Shown here in pieces: positions 1 through 8,397 of a DNA stretch of 64,000 nucleotides; positions within the stretch are counted from its first letter, which is position 1; each line of letters begins with the position of its first letter. The position numbers were made by a program, and so were the translations under genes. The notes beneath the pieces are model-generated. The model did no database searches, was not told where the DNA came from, and was given only the letters and a program-made list of their open reading frames with translations. This DNA is from Hyphococcus sp. (lineage in GTDB: Bacteria; Pseudomonadota; Alphaproteobacteria; Caulobacterales; Parvularculaceae), in the NCBI GenBank assembly GCA_028281665.1, contig JANQJK010000008.1, positions 212,929-276,928 on the forward strand. The letters run 5' to 3'.

Positions 1-2
1 CG

Positions 3-944
3 ATCAAACAATTGCAGTGTCTCCTGGCGATCGAGCGGACGGAACACTTTCGGCGCGCGGCAGAGCGTTGCGGGGTCACGCAGCCGTCTTTGAGCGCGCA
101 GATCGCCAATCTGGAAGAGGCCCTTGGCGTGCGCCTGGTGGAGCGCAGCCGGGCCGGCGTTTCCATGACGCCCGAGGGGCGCGAAGTCACGGTGCGGGCG
201 CGGCGGATCACCGATGAACTGCAAGGGATCGTCGATTTTTCCGAAGGCGCGCGCCGGGGCTTGCAGGGCACGATCAGGCTCGGCTCCAAGCCGACGCTCG
301 GGCCCTATCTGTTGCCGCGCGTCGTCTCGACCCTGCATCGCGAATATCCCGATTTGAAACTGTACATCCGCGAAAGCGAGCCGCGTCATCTCGAACAGGA
401 ATTATTGGGGGGCATGCATGACGTTGTCCTGACGCAATTGCCGGCGACGTCCTCCGACATTGTCGAGGAGCCGCTCTTTCAGGAGCCGCTTTATCTCGCC
501 GTCGCCTCCGATCACGAGCTGGCGAAGCGCGAAGACATTTCCGTAAAGGCGCTGAAGGGACTTGAAGTCCTGTCTCTCAACCCCGCCTTTCATCTTCACG
601 ATCAGGTGCATCTTCTTTGCGAGCAGTTCGGCGCGCAGCTTGTGCGCGACTATGAAGGCACCAGCCTCGACGCCATCCGGCAGATGACCGGCATGGGCAT
701 GGGCGCGACGTTCCTGCCGGCGCTTTATGCGCGCTCGGAAATCAAGGCCGGAAGCGAGGTCGTTGCGCGCAAGCTGAAAGGGCGAAACATCGCCCGGCCG
801 ATCGGGCTTCTGTGGCGCAAGTCCGCCGGCGCCGGACAGTCCTACCGCAAGCTCGCCGTCATCATCCGCGCGGTCGCGCGCCGGTATTTCAGGGACGTCG
901 CGGTGGCCGACGAGGCGTCTGATCGGAAAAGACGATCAAAGTGA
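3..944 (+). CDS. OxyR-like LysR-family transcriptional regulator, 5' end cut by window
   Basis: The LysR-type helix-turn-helix is at the N-terminus (FRRAAERCGVTQPSLSAQI), followed by a substrate-binding domain. The frame is open to the window edge and the codons before the first TTG (12) still read like family sequence (IKQLQC), so the true start lies upstream. The C-terminal domain resembles OxyR: the segment before TSLDAIRQMTGMGMGATFLPALY aligns with the OxyR redox loop. Counting from the TTG, the peroxidatic position (E. coli C199) is His194, while the resolving position (C208) is kept as Cys203, nine residues later. It may therefore be an OxyR-family protein that does not use the usual disulfide switch, or a regulator with a different ligand. 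Its target is likely off-window upstream. Family call is firm; the OxyR subfamily is probable. Confidence 0.85.
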   Translation: MKQLQCLLAIERTEHFRRAAERCGVTQPSLSAQIANLEEALGVRLVERSRAGVSMTPEGREVTVRARRITDELQGIVDFSEGARRGLQGTIRLGSKPTLGPYLLPRVVSTLHREYPDLKLYIRESEPRHLEQELLGGMHDVVLTQLPATSSDIVEEPLFQEPLYLAVASDHELAKREDISVKALKGLEVLSLNPAFHLHDQVHLLCEQFGAQLVRDYEGTSLDAIRQMTGMGMGATFLPALYARSEIKAGSEVVARKLKGRNIARPIGLLWRKSAGAGQSYRKLAVIIRAVARRYFRDVAVADEASDRKRRSK

Positions 945-1016
945 CGTTTCAATTGCGGTTGTACGGCGAACGATCGCTCTCATTTCTCTGTCAACAAAAC
1001 AGAAAAGGAGAAAATC

Positions 1017-1094
1017 ATGGTTCGCACATTCGGCGTCGGCGCAGTCGCCCTCATGTTGGTCGGTTATTTCAGCGCGCTTGGGGCGTTACTGTAA
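1017..1094 (+). CDS. 25-aa hydrophobic small ORF with good RBS and own terminator
   Basis: An ATG at 1017 opens 25 codons, MVRTFGVGAVALMLVGYFSA plus GALL, ending in TAA. AAGGAG lies 7 bases upstream (1004-1009), one of the best Shine-Dalgarno matches nearby, and a strong terminator follows 35 bases after the stop. The peptide is almost entirely a single membrane-spanning stretch with one Arg near the N-terminus. No family is recognised. It could be a membrane microprotein, a type I toxin-like peptide, or a leader. It follows the OxyR-like gene by 72 bases and may share its transcript or have its own promoter. Too short for most annotation pipelines. Confidence 0.5.
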   Translation: MVRTFGVGAVALMLVGYFSALGALL

Positions 1095-1129
1095 TCCTCC
1101 CCGCGTCACGAGCGCCCTTAACCGGCCAG

Positions 1130-1163
1130 AGCCCCGCCGTCACACCCCGGCGGGGCTTTTCTT
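1130..1163 (+). terminator. Rho-independent terminator after the 25-aa ORF
   Basis: A perfect 10-bp stem, AGCCCCGCCG (1130-1139) with CGGCGGGGCT (1148-1157), has an 8-base loop and is followed by TTTTCTT. It closes the regulator/small-ORF unit. Confidence 0.85.
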
Positions 1164-1330
1164 ATGGCGATCCGCGATCAGCCGAGCCCCAGCCGCGACC
1201 GCCCGGGTTTGCCGGCGGCGGCGATGCTGGCATAGTGCGTCCCCAAGGGGCGAGCGGCGTTTGTTGAAACGTCAGCGGCGCGGGGGCGCGCCGGGCCCGA
1301 AACTCCGACGGGGCAGCGAAAGACACCATC

Positions 1331-3931
1331 ATGACCAAAAAAACGACCGCCTGTAAGCAGGCGATGAGAACCGTATTATTCGCCGGGGGCGTTCTTTTCG
1401 CCGGCGCCATTGCGCTGGCGCAGGACGACGAAAAGGACGAGGACGAAGACAAGGGCCCGCCGACCATCGAGGAAAAAACCGAGGACTTTGTGAAGTCCGA
1501 GGGGCTCTTTGCCTTCTACACCGATCCGGAAAACGGCGACGTCTACATGGAGGTCGCCGAAAGCCAGCTCGATGAAGAGTTCGTCGCGTTTTCCTATTCG
1601 GAGAACGGCGTCCTTGAGGCGGGAACCTTTCGCGGCGCCTATCGCGACAACCGGGTGATCTCCATCGACCGCCACTATGACAAACTGAAGTTCATCGAAG
1701 AGAACACGGCCTATTATTTTGACGAAACAAATGCGGTTTCCCGCGCCAGCGACGCCAACATTTCCCCTGCCATACTTGCAACGGCCGGCATCGAGGCGAA
1801 AACGCCAGGCTCCGATGAAGAGGGCGAGGAAAGCGAAACCCGTTATCTCGTGAAGGCCAACGGCGTCTTCCTCTCCGAGGCGCTGCATCAGGTGAAACCC
1901 TCGCCCGATCCGGAAGCGGGCCCGGACGCGTTTTCCGTTGGCGAGCTTTCCGGCGACAAAACGACGTTTGCCGATATCCGCAACTATCCGCAAAACAGCG
2001 ACATCATCGTCAACTATGTTTTCGAAAGTAAGTATCCGCGCGTTGGCGGCTCCGGCGCGGTAACGGATCCGCGGGCGATCACCGTACAGGTGCAGCATTC
2101 GCTCATCGCCATGCCCGAAGACGGGTTCACCCCGCGCATGGACGACTATCGGGTCGGTTACTTCTTCGACCAGGTGACCGATCTCACCTCCACCGACGCC
2201 GCGCCCTATCGCGACCTCATCACCCGCTGGCGCCTTGAGAAAAAAGATCCGGATGCGGCGGTTTCCGATCCCGTCAAGCCGATTACCTGGTGGATCGAAA
2301 ACACGACGCCCGTCGAATATCGCGACACGATCCGCGACGCTGTGCTGGCGTGGAATTCCTCTTTCGAAAAAGCGGGCTTTTCCAACGCGATCGAAGTGAA
2401 GGTCCAGCCTGACGACGCAGAGTGGGACGCCGGAGACATTCGTTACAACGTTCTTCGCTGGACCTCTTCGCCAATCCCGCCCTTCGGCGGCTACGGGCCG
2501 AGCTTCACCAATCCGCGCACGGGCGAGATCATCGGCGCGGACATCATGCTCGAATACTCGTTTATCACCAATCGCTGGGTGTTCGGCGACGCATTTGAAG
2601 ACGCCGGCATCGCCGGGTTCGATCATGCCCTTGCGGCGCCGGCGAGCGCCAGCGGGCGGCATATGTGTGCGGCCTCGTCGCATCTTCATGCAAACAACCA
2701 GTTCGGACTGACGGTCCTGAAGGCGCTTGGCGCCAACGACGTAACGCTCAACGAACTCGTGAAGGAAAGCATTTACTTTCTGATGCTGCATGAGGTCGGC
2801 CATACGCTCGGCCTCAATCACAACATGAAAGCCTCGACCCTTTATAGCCCTGATGAAGTGAACGATCCGTCGATCACCCAGGGCGCCAATGTCGCCTCCG
2901 TCATGGAGTATCCGGCGATCCACCTTGCGGCGCCGGGTGAAACCCAGGGCGATTACTACATTTCAACGCCGGGTCCCTATGACGACTGGGCGATCCAGTT
3001 CGGTTACGATCCGAACATTGAAGGCGATGCGCGCGACGCGTTGCTCGCCCGCTCCACCGAGCCCGGACACATCTTCGGCAATGACGCCGACGACATGCGC
3101 TCCCCCGGCGCCGGCATCGACCCGCGGGTCATGATCAACGACATGTCGTCCGACCCGGTTGCCTATGGGGTCGGCCGGCTTGAGCTGTTGCGCGCGACGC
3201 TGCCCGGGCTCGTCGGCAAATACAGCGATGAAGACAGCTGGCAGACGCTGCTCCGCGGCTATTTCTTCGCGACCAGCCAGCAGTTCACCATGGGGCAGGT
3301 CATCTCCCGTCAGATCGGCGGCGTCTATGTGGACCGCACCCCGCCGGGGCAGGATGGCGTCATGGATGCGCCGTTCACCCCTGTGCCGCTGGCGCGGCAG
3401 AAGGCTGCAATGAACGCGTTGAAGACATATATCTTCGCCGCAGACGCCTTTGACGCGCCTGAGGAACTGGCGCGCCACCTTCAGGCGCAGCGGCGCGGGT
3501 TCAATTTCTATGGCGGCACGGAAGATCCGAAACTGCACAGCCGCGCACTGGGCGTGCAGACGTCGGTGCTCGGCCATCTGCTCCATCCTGTGGTGTTGCA
3601 GCGCATGACGGACTCCGCGCTTTACGGAAACGCATACACGCCCGAGGCGATGATCGGCGATCTGACCGATGCGATATTCGGCGGCGATCTGCGCGGCAAC
3701 CCCAATGCGTTCCGGCGCAACATTCAGACCGCTTATCTTGAGCAGCTGGTCGGAATCATCGACAATCCCGCCTACGATCCGACGGCGCGGGCCGCCGCGC
3801 TCGCCGGCGCCAGGGACGTCCGCGGGCGGCTTGGCGGTCTCCTTGGCGGCGTCATGGAGATGGGTCTGTCAGCGGAAACAAAAGCGCACCGGGCCCAGAT
3901 CAACCGCACCCTGCGGATGGTCGGCATCTGA
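1331..3931 (+). CDS. Exported zinc-dependent metalloprotease (DUF5117/DUF4953-like family)
   Basis: 866 aa. The N-terminus has a Sec signal (basic start, then hydrophobic VLFAGGVLFAGAIALA, cleavage likely near AQD) followed by an acidic linker DDEKDEDEDKG. The catalytic motif HEVGHTLGLNH is at residues 487-497, the extended metzincin-type HExxHxxGxxH zinc site. The DUF5117-like N-terminal beta-rich region and the large C-terminal helical region match the family of about 800-900 aa exported zinc-dependent metalloproteases of Bacteroidetes and alphaproteobacteria. It presumably degrades proteins in the periplasm or outside the cell; its substrate is unknown. It stands alone, ending before a strong terminator. 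Start: ATG 1331 gives the signal peptide directly; the RBS is weak. Confidence 0.85.
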   Translation: MTKKTTACKQAMRTVLFAGGVLFAGAIALAQDDEKDEDEDKGPPTIEEKTEDFVKSEGLFAFYTDPENGDVYMEVAESQLDEEFVAFSYSENGVLEAGTFRGAYRDNRVISIDRHYDKLKFIEENTAYYFDETNAVSRASDANISPAILATAGIEAKTPGSDEEGEESETRYLVKANGVFLSEALHQVKPSPDPEAGPDAFSVGELSGDKTTFADIRNYPQNSDIIVNYVFESKYPRVGGSGAVTDPRAITVQVQHSLIAMPEDGFTPRMDDYRVGYFFDQVTDLTSTDAAPYRDLITRWRLEKKDPDAAVSDPVKPITWWIENTTPVEYRDTIRDAVLAWNSSFEKAGFSNAIEVKVQPDDAEWDAGDIRYNVLRWTSSPIPPFGGYGPSFTNPRTGEIIGADIMLEYSFITNRWVFGDAFEDAGIAGFDHALAAPASASGRHMCAASSHLHANNQFGLTVLKALGANDVTLNELVKESIYFLMLHEVGHTLGLNHNMKASTLYSPDEVNDPSITQGANVASVMEYPAIHLAAPGETQGDYYISTPGPYDDWAIQFGYDPNIEGDARDALLARSTEPGHIFGNDADDMRSPGAGIDPRVMINDMSSDPVAYGVGRLELLRATLPGLVGKYSDEDSWQTLLRGYFFATSQQFTMGQVISRQIGGVYVDRTPPGQDGVMDAPFTPVPLARQKAAMNALKTYIFAADAFDAPEELARHLQAQRRGFNFYGGTEDPKLHSRALGVQTSVLGHLLHPVVLQRMTDSALYGNAYTPEAMIGDLTDAIFGGDLRGNPNAFRRNIQTAYLEQLVGIIDNPAYDPTARAAALAGARDVRGRLGGLLGGVMEMGLSAETKAHRAQINRTLRMVGI

Positions 3932-3956
3932 CGTTTCGCTTCGGCTTGGGTTTTGA

Positions 3957-3990
3957 CGGCGGCGCGAGGATCCTCGCGCCGCCGTTTTTT
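3957..3990 (+). terminator. Strong terminator after the metalloprotease
   Basis: A 28-base perfect palindrome (3957-3984, centred on GGATCC) forms a hairpin of about 12 bp with a 4-base loop and is followed directly by TTTTTT (3985-3990). Only 17 bases separate it from the ycgN start, so ycgN must be transcribed from a promoter overlapping or upstream of this hairpin. Confidence 0.9.
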
Positions 3991-4007
3991 GTGCTAAGCG
4001 TCGCTTC

Positions 4008-4451
4008 GTGAAACCTGATAAGCCATTCTGGGAAACGAAAACCCTTGCCGAGATGACGGGCGAGGAGTGGGAATCCCTTTGCGACGGCTGCGGGCGCTGC
4101 TGCATCTATATTCTGCACAATGAAGAAACCGGCGACGTTTTTGAAACGGATGTCGCGTGCAAACTATTTGACGCAAAGAGGCGCCGCTGCACCGATTATG
4201 CAAACCGGACAAAACGCGTGCCTGACTGCGTGCGCCTGACGCCGGACAATGCGAAGGCTCTGTCATGGATGCCGAAAACCTGCGCCTATCGGCGCCTCGC
4301 CAATGGCGAGGGCCTGCCGGACTGGCATCCGCTGATCACCGGCGACCCGGAAACGGTCGCCCGCGCCGGCGTCGCCGTGCCGCCGGACCTTATCCCGGAA
4401 GAAGAGATTGACGATGCGTTATTGGAAAGCCGGATCACGAAGGCGCGGTGA
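4008..4451 (+). CDS. ycgN: YcgN/UPF0260 cysteine-cluster protein
   Basis: 147 aa, GTG start. The N-terminus FWETKTLAEMTGEEWESLC followed by the CxxCxxCC signature (CDGCGRCC, residues about 25-32) and further cysteines (DVACKLF, RRRCTDY, PDCVRL) are hallmarks of the UPF0260/YkgJ-like family, whose cysteines are thought to bind zinc or iron-sulfur; the biochemical role is unknown. Length is normal. The start is 17 bases after the preceding terminator's T-run with no Shine-Dalgarno, and a TGCTAAG element lies just upstream, so the mRNA may be leaderless. Confidence 0.88.
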   Translation: MKPDKPFWETKTLAEMTGEEWESLCDGCGRCCIYILHNEETGDVFETDVACKLFDAKRRRCTDYANRTKRVPDCVRLTPDNAKALSWMPKTCAYRRLANGEGLPDWHPLITGDPETVARAGVAVPPDLIPEEEIDDALLESRITKAR

Positions 4452-4785
4452 CGGGCGCGCCGTTTTGCGCCACGGGTATGCCGGCGACTGGCTGATAAGG
4501 ACAGTAGAGGCCTCGAAAGCTCGAACGCTTTTCCAATTGGGTTTGTTCTGAACGTTCCTTTGCGCGTCAACCCGACAGCGGCGGTAAAAAAGGCATGTAC
4601 TGGTTCCAGCCCGGAAAATATGAAAACGCGTAGTGAATTGCCGCCGCCCAAACACGCCGCCCAAACCCCCAAAAAACGCCGCCCCAATAAGGCGAGCGCG
4701 CCCCGCATTTTACACCAATAACCGTAAATTCTTTCACGAATCCCGCATTTGGTAGATACGTATCAACGTCTTTCCGGGAGGCCTT
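4452..4785. other. 334-bp intergenic region upstream of the GTA cluster
   Basis: No ORF with coding character was seen. It contains an A/C-rich stretch with repeated GCCGCCCAAA-like units (about 4640-4690), an AT-rich segment TTTTACACC-AATAACCGTAAATTC (about 4709-4735) that could carry a promoter, and a perfect 10-bp palindrome GATACGTATC (4755-4764) only 21 bases before the g1 start. This is where regulation of the GTA operon would be expected. No CtrA full site (TTAA-N7-TTAA) was found here. Confidence 0.5.
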
Positions 4786-5241
4786 ATGGTTCTCCCCATG
4801 ACGAATTCAGATCAAAAAACACCGTCCGCAGATGCTGCATCGCATACGGATGAACGAAGCTGGCGACAGCTTTCGGAAAACATCCTGACGCTCGCGGTCC
4901 GTAAATCGGATCGGATGATCGACGATCGCAGCGGCGACGATGACGCTTTTGATCGCGACGCGCGCGATCTGCGCCTCTTGATGGGATCGGCGGAGATTGC
5001 CGCGCGCATGAACCGGCAACATGAAAAGGAACGCCGCCCGAATGACGAAGCACCGCCCCCGCGTGAGCACACCGAAGAAGAACTTAACGACATCTTCCGC
5101 AACGTCGTCGCCCGCATCGACCGCCTCGACGCCGACGAGCGCGCAAGAGCGGCAGTCCCGCCTTCGCCGGATACGGGACAGGATGCTCCGCGAAATATTG
5201 CAGGACGAAGCGGCCATGGAGTGGCGGATCAATGCGCTTGA
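4786..5241 (+). CDS. GTA g1: putative small terminase subunit
   Basis: 151 aa, first gene of the GTA cluster, directly upstream of and overlapping the large terminase. This is the position of RcGTA gp1, the small terminase that recruits DNA to the packaging motor. The sequence is charged and helical (SENILTLAVRKSDRMIDD, EELNDIFRNVVARIDRL), fitting a short coiled-coil oligomer, and it varies much between species, so the call rests mainly on position. ATG 4786 is chosen because GGGAGG (4775-4780) sits 5 bases upstream; a second ATG at 4798 is possible. Confidence 0.65.
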   Translation: MVLPMTNSDQKTPSADAASHTDERSWRQLSENILTLAVRKSDRMIDDRSGDDDAFDRDARDLRLLMGSAEIAARMNRQHEKERRPNDEAPPPREHTEEELNDIFRNVVARIDRLDADERARAAVPPSPDTGQDAPRNIAGRSGHGVADQCA

Positions 5242-6457
5242 GCACCAACTCGAACCGCCCGGCGACGACTGGACCACATGGCTCATCCTTGGCGGGCGAG
5301 GGGCGGGCAAGACCCGCGCCGGCGCCGAGTGGATCCGCGCTCTCGTCTGGGGCCGCGCCAACGACAATCGCGGCGCGCCGCCGAAAGCCCGCGCCGTCGC
5401 GCTGGTCGCTGAAACATACGCCGATGCGAGGGAAGTCATGATTGACGGACCCTCCGGCATTGTCGCCTGCGCCGCCGAGGCCGGCCGGCCCGCTTACGAA
5501 GCGTCGCGCCGCCGCCTCGTCTGGCCGAACGGCGCCGTCGCCCATTGCTTCTCCGCGGAAGACCCGGACGGCATTCGCGGCTACCAGTTCGACGCCGCCT
5601 GGAGCGACGAGCTTGCAAAATGGCGGTATGCGGACGAAACTTGGTCGAACCTGCAACTGGCGTTGCGCCTCGGCGCCCGCCCGCGCCAGATCGCAACGAC
5701 GACCCCGCGGCCCATCGGGCTGATCAAGCGGCTGATGGCGGCGAAGACAACGGCGCTCACCCGGGCGACGACGTACGACAATCGCGCCAACCTGTCGGAA
5801 GCGTTTTTTACCGAGATCGCCGCCGCCTACGAAGGAACGGCGCTCGGGCGCCAGGAGCTGCTCGGCGAGATCATCGACGATGTGGCCGGCGCGCTCTGGA
5901 ACTGGGCGATGATCGAGGCGGCGCGCATTTCTCATTATCCGCCGCTCTCGCGCATTGTCGTGGCGGTGGACCCGCCGGCGACGGCGGGCGAGGCCGCGGA
6001 CGAATGCGGCATCATTGTCGCCGGCGCGACGTCGAACGAATCGGAGAGCCGCGTTGCGTATGTGCTCGCCGATTGGTCGGCGGCGGGGCTTTCCCCCCGT
6101 CAGTGGGCGGACAGAACCGTCGCCGCCTTCCATGAGTTTGAAGCGGACCGGATTGTCGTCGAAGTCAATCAGGGCGGCGACATGGCCAAGGCCGTGATCG
6201 CCCAGGCCGATCCGTGCGCTCCGGTGCGCGGCGTTTACGCAACCCGCGGCAAGCGCCTGCGCGCGGAACCGGTCGCGGCGCTTTATGAGCGCGCGCGCGT
6301 GCGCCATGCGGGCGCCTTTCCGCAACTCGAAGAACAGATGACGAGTTATGCGGGCGACGGAAAATCGCCCGACCGTCTCGATGCGCTGGTCTGGGCGCTG
6401 ACCGATCTGATGCTTTCCCCCGCGCCGGCGCGTCCCGGCGTCAAGCGGCTCGATTAG
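5183..6457 (+). CDS. terL: GTA g2: large terminase subunit (DNA-packaging ATPase/nuclease)
   Basis: Powers DNA packaging into the GTA head and makes the non-sequence-specific cuts. With the ATG at 5183 the protein is 424 aa. The Walker A motif GGRGAGKT is at residues 37-44, the acidic ATPase segment is WSDELAKW, and an RNase H-like nuclease follows (VVAVDPP with Asp263, then VVEVNQGGD, and the late DRLDALVWAL). The frame is open back to an ATG at 5021, but that extension overlaps g1 and has low-complexity Ser/Thr composition unlike the family; 5183 gives the usual distance to Walker A and a 59-base overlap with g1. Length and motif order fit GTA TerL. Confidence 0.93.
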   Translation: MLREILQDEAAMEWRINALEHQLEPPGDDWTTWLILGGRGAGKTRAGAEWIRALVWGRANDNRGAPPKARAVALVAETYADAREVMIDGPSGIVACAAEAGRPAYEASRRRLVWPNGAVAHCFSAEDPDGIRGYQFDAAWSDELAKWRYADETWSNLQLALRLGARPRQIATTTPRPIGLIKRLMAAKTTALTRATTYDNRANLSEAFFTEIAAAYEGTALGRQELLGEIIDDVAGALWNWAMIEAARISHYPPLSRIVVAVDPPATAGEAADECGIIVAGATSNESESRVAYVLADWSAAGLSPRQWADRTVAAFHEFEADRIVVEVNQGGDMAKAVIAQADPCAPVRGVYATRGKRLRAEPVAALYERARVRHAGAFPQLEEQMTSYAGDGKSPDRLDALVWALTDLMLSPAPARPGVKRLD

Positions 6458-6468
6458 GAGTGCTCCCT

Positions 6469-7641
6469 GTGCTGAATGCCTTCATCAACCTCATGCGCGG
6501 AACCCCGGCGGAAACCAAAGCCTCCGCGGCGAAAGCCCTGATATCCCTGCACCGGCTGGGTCAGCCGGCCTGGACGCCGCGGGATTACGCCTCGCTCGCC
6601 CGCGCCGGTTTTGAAAAGAACGTCATCGCTTATCGCTGCGTGCGTCTCGTCTCAGAGGCGGCGGCGTCCGCGCCCCTTGCCGTGTCAGAGGACGGCGCAT
6701 TGATGGCGGACCACCCGCTCGCGCGCCTCCTGGCGGCGCCCAACCCGGAACAGTCTGGCGCGGAACTGCTGGAGAGTTTTTACGGGTTCCTGCAAACCGC
6801 GGGCAACGGATATCTCGAAGCGGCGCTCATCGACGGCGCACCGCGCGAGCTTTACGTCTTGCGGCCGGATCGCATGAAAGCGCGTCTCGGCGCCGGCGGG
6901 TGGCCCGAGGCGTGGGATTACGCCGTCAACGGACGCACCGTGACGTTTCGCAAGGCCGCCGACGAGATGTCGCCGATCCTGCATCTGAAACTCTTTCATC
7001 CGACCAACGATCATTACGGCCTTTCCCCGCTGGAGGCGGCGGCGGCGTCGGTGGATCTTCACAATGCGGCGTCGGCCTGGAACAAGGCGCTGCTTGACAA
7101 TGCGGCGCGGCCCTCCGGCGCGCTCGTCTATAAAGGGCCGGAAGGCGCGGAAAATCTGACGGCGGAACAATTCGACCGTCTGAAAGCCGAGCTTGAAAAC
7201 ACCTATCAGGGCGCGGCCCATGCGGGCCGTCCGCTCGTGCTCGATGGCGGCCTTGAGTGGCGCACCATGTCGCTCTCCCCGGCGGAGATGGATTTTCTTG
7301 ACGCCAAGAACAATGCGGCGCGGGAAATTGCGCTTGCCTTTGGCGTGCCGCCCATGCTGCTCGGCATACCGGGCGACAACACCTACTCGAATTACCGCGA
7401 GGCCAATCTCGCTTTCTGGAAACAGACGGTGCTGCCGCTGGTGAAGAAAACCGCCGCCGTATTGACCGCCTGGATGAAGCCGGCCTTTCCCGGCGCCGCC
7501 ATCCTCTGTCAGACCACGGAGATCGATGCGCTCTCCGCCGACCGCGATCAGCTCTGGCGCCGCGTTACCCGCGCGGATTTCCTTAACGACGATGAGAAGC
7601 GCGCGCTGCTGGGGCTGGCGCCGTGCGAGGAGGAAGGCTGA
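6469..7641 (+). CDS. GTA g3: HK97-type portal protein
   Basis: Forms the dodecameric ring through which DNA enters the head. About 390 aa, with the family pattern VIAYRCVRLVSEAAASAPL near the N-terminus, HPLARLL, GNGYLEAAL, HLKLFHP.DHYGLSPLEAA in the middle and PPMLLGIPGDNTYSNYREA in the C-terminal half, all characteristic of HK97 gp3/GTA portal proteins. GTG 6469 is preferred because AGGAG (6456-6460) lies 8 bases upstream; the GTG at 6460 overlaps that RBS. RcGTA carries a small g3.5 between portal and protease; here the stop overlaps the protease start (TGATG), leaving no room. Confidence 0.93.
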   Translation: MLNAFINLMRGTPAETKASAAKALISLHRLGQPAWTPRDYASLARAGFEKNVIAYRCVRLVSEAAASAPLAVSEDGALMADHPLARLLAAPNPEQSGAELLESFYGFLQTAGNGYLEAALIDGAPRELYVLRPDRMKARLGAGGWPEAWDYAVNGRTVTFRKAADEMSPILHLKLFHPTNDHYGLSPLEAAAASVDLHNAASAWNKALLDNAARPSGALVYKGPEGAENLTAEQFDRLKAELENTYQGAAHAGRPLVLDGGLEWRTMSLSPAEMDFLDAKNNAAREIALAFGVPPMLLGIPGDNTYSNYREANLAFWKQTVLPLVKKTAAVLTAWMKPAFPGAAILCQTTEIDALSADRDQLWRRVTRADFLNDDEKRALLGLAPCEEEG

Positions 7642-8396
7642 TGTTTCAACGCAACAGCAATCTGTCCGATCTTCCCGGCGAAAGCCGGGACCCAGAAACG
7701 GTTCCATTATGGACCCCGGCTTTCGCCGGGGAGGCCGGGGGTCGGGTCGCGACCATCGAAGGCTACGCCGCCCGCTACAATGAGCCGGATCTCAACGGCG
7801 ACATCATCGCCCCCGGCGCCTTTGCAAAAACGCTGAAGCACCGATCAGCGCCCGTGCGCATGCTCTATCAGCATGCGAGCGAGACGCCGGTGGGCCGCTG
7901 GACCGGCTTTCGCGATACGCCGGCGGGGCTCGTCGCCACGGGCGAGATCCTGCTCACATCGCAAAAGGCGCGCGAAGTGTTCGCGCTGATCGCCGGCGGC
8001 GCCATTGACGGGCTCTCCATCGGCTATCGCGCCGTCCGCGCCCGCAAGGGGCGGGGCGGAAGCGGCCGGCGCATTCTTGAGGCCGATCTTTGGGAAGTCT
8101 CCATCGTGACCTTTCCCATGGCCGCCGGCGCGCGCATCACCCACATCGAATCGGACGGGGCGGCTGCCCTCCGCCCGCCCCCCGCAAGGCCCGGCGCCTT
8201 CTCCCCCAGGGCGCCGGCGACGCGCGCATCTTCCCCCTCGGCGCGCGTTGCACGCGCCGGCGCGCGCCTGATCGCGGAGGCGCATCCGCCGTCCGACCGG
8301 CGGGCGTTCAGTCCTCCCCTCCTGAACGCCCGCCATTTCATCTCCGCCGTTCGCGATGCGGCGTCAATTCTATCAGTAAACGGAGTAAAAAGGTAA
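7641..8396 (+). CDS. GTA g4: HK97-type prohead protease, with an in-frame repeat insertion
   Basis: Processes the capsid during head maturation. The conserved core runs from VATIEGYAARYNEPDLNGD through PVRMLYQHASETPVGRW, GGAIDGLSIGYRA and LWEVSIVTFPM, matching the U35/HK97 serine protease family (His in the MLYQHA segment, Ser in GLSIGY). The start is ATG 7641 with GAGGAGG just upstream, overlapping the portal stop. Residues about 12-30 (PGESRDPETVPLWTPAFAG) are encoded by a palindromic repeat inserted in frame, so this N-terminal segment is acquired. The C-terminal 70 residues are a low-complexity, Ala/Arg/Pro-rich tail. Confidence 0.92.
   Translation: MFQRNSNLSDLPGESRDPETVPLWTPAFAGEAGGRVATIEGYAARYNEPDLNGDIIAPGAFAKTLKHRSAPVRMLYQHASETPVGRWTGFRDTPAGLVATGEILLTSQKAREVFALIAGGAIDGLSIGYRAVRARKGRGGSGRRILEADLWEVSIVTFPMAAGARITHIESDGAAALRPPPARPGAFSPRAPATRASSPSARVARAGARLIAEAHPPSDRRAFSPPLLNARHFISAVRDAASILSVNGVKR
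7672..7731 (+). repeat. Palindromic repeat (PGESRDP type) inside the protease gene
   Basis: Inverted arms CCCGGCGAAAGCCGGG (7674-7689) and CCCCGGCTTTCGCCGGGG (7714-7731) enclose a 24-base loop. Translated, it is the peptide PGESRDP...TPAFAG that such repeats give in many alphaproteobacterial proteins. A diverged copy of the family is at 11651-11737. Confidence 0.9.
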
Positions 8397-8397
8397 G

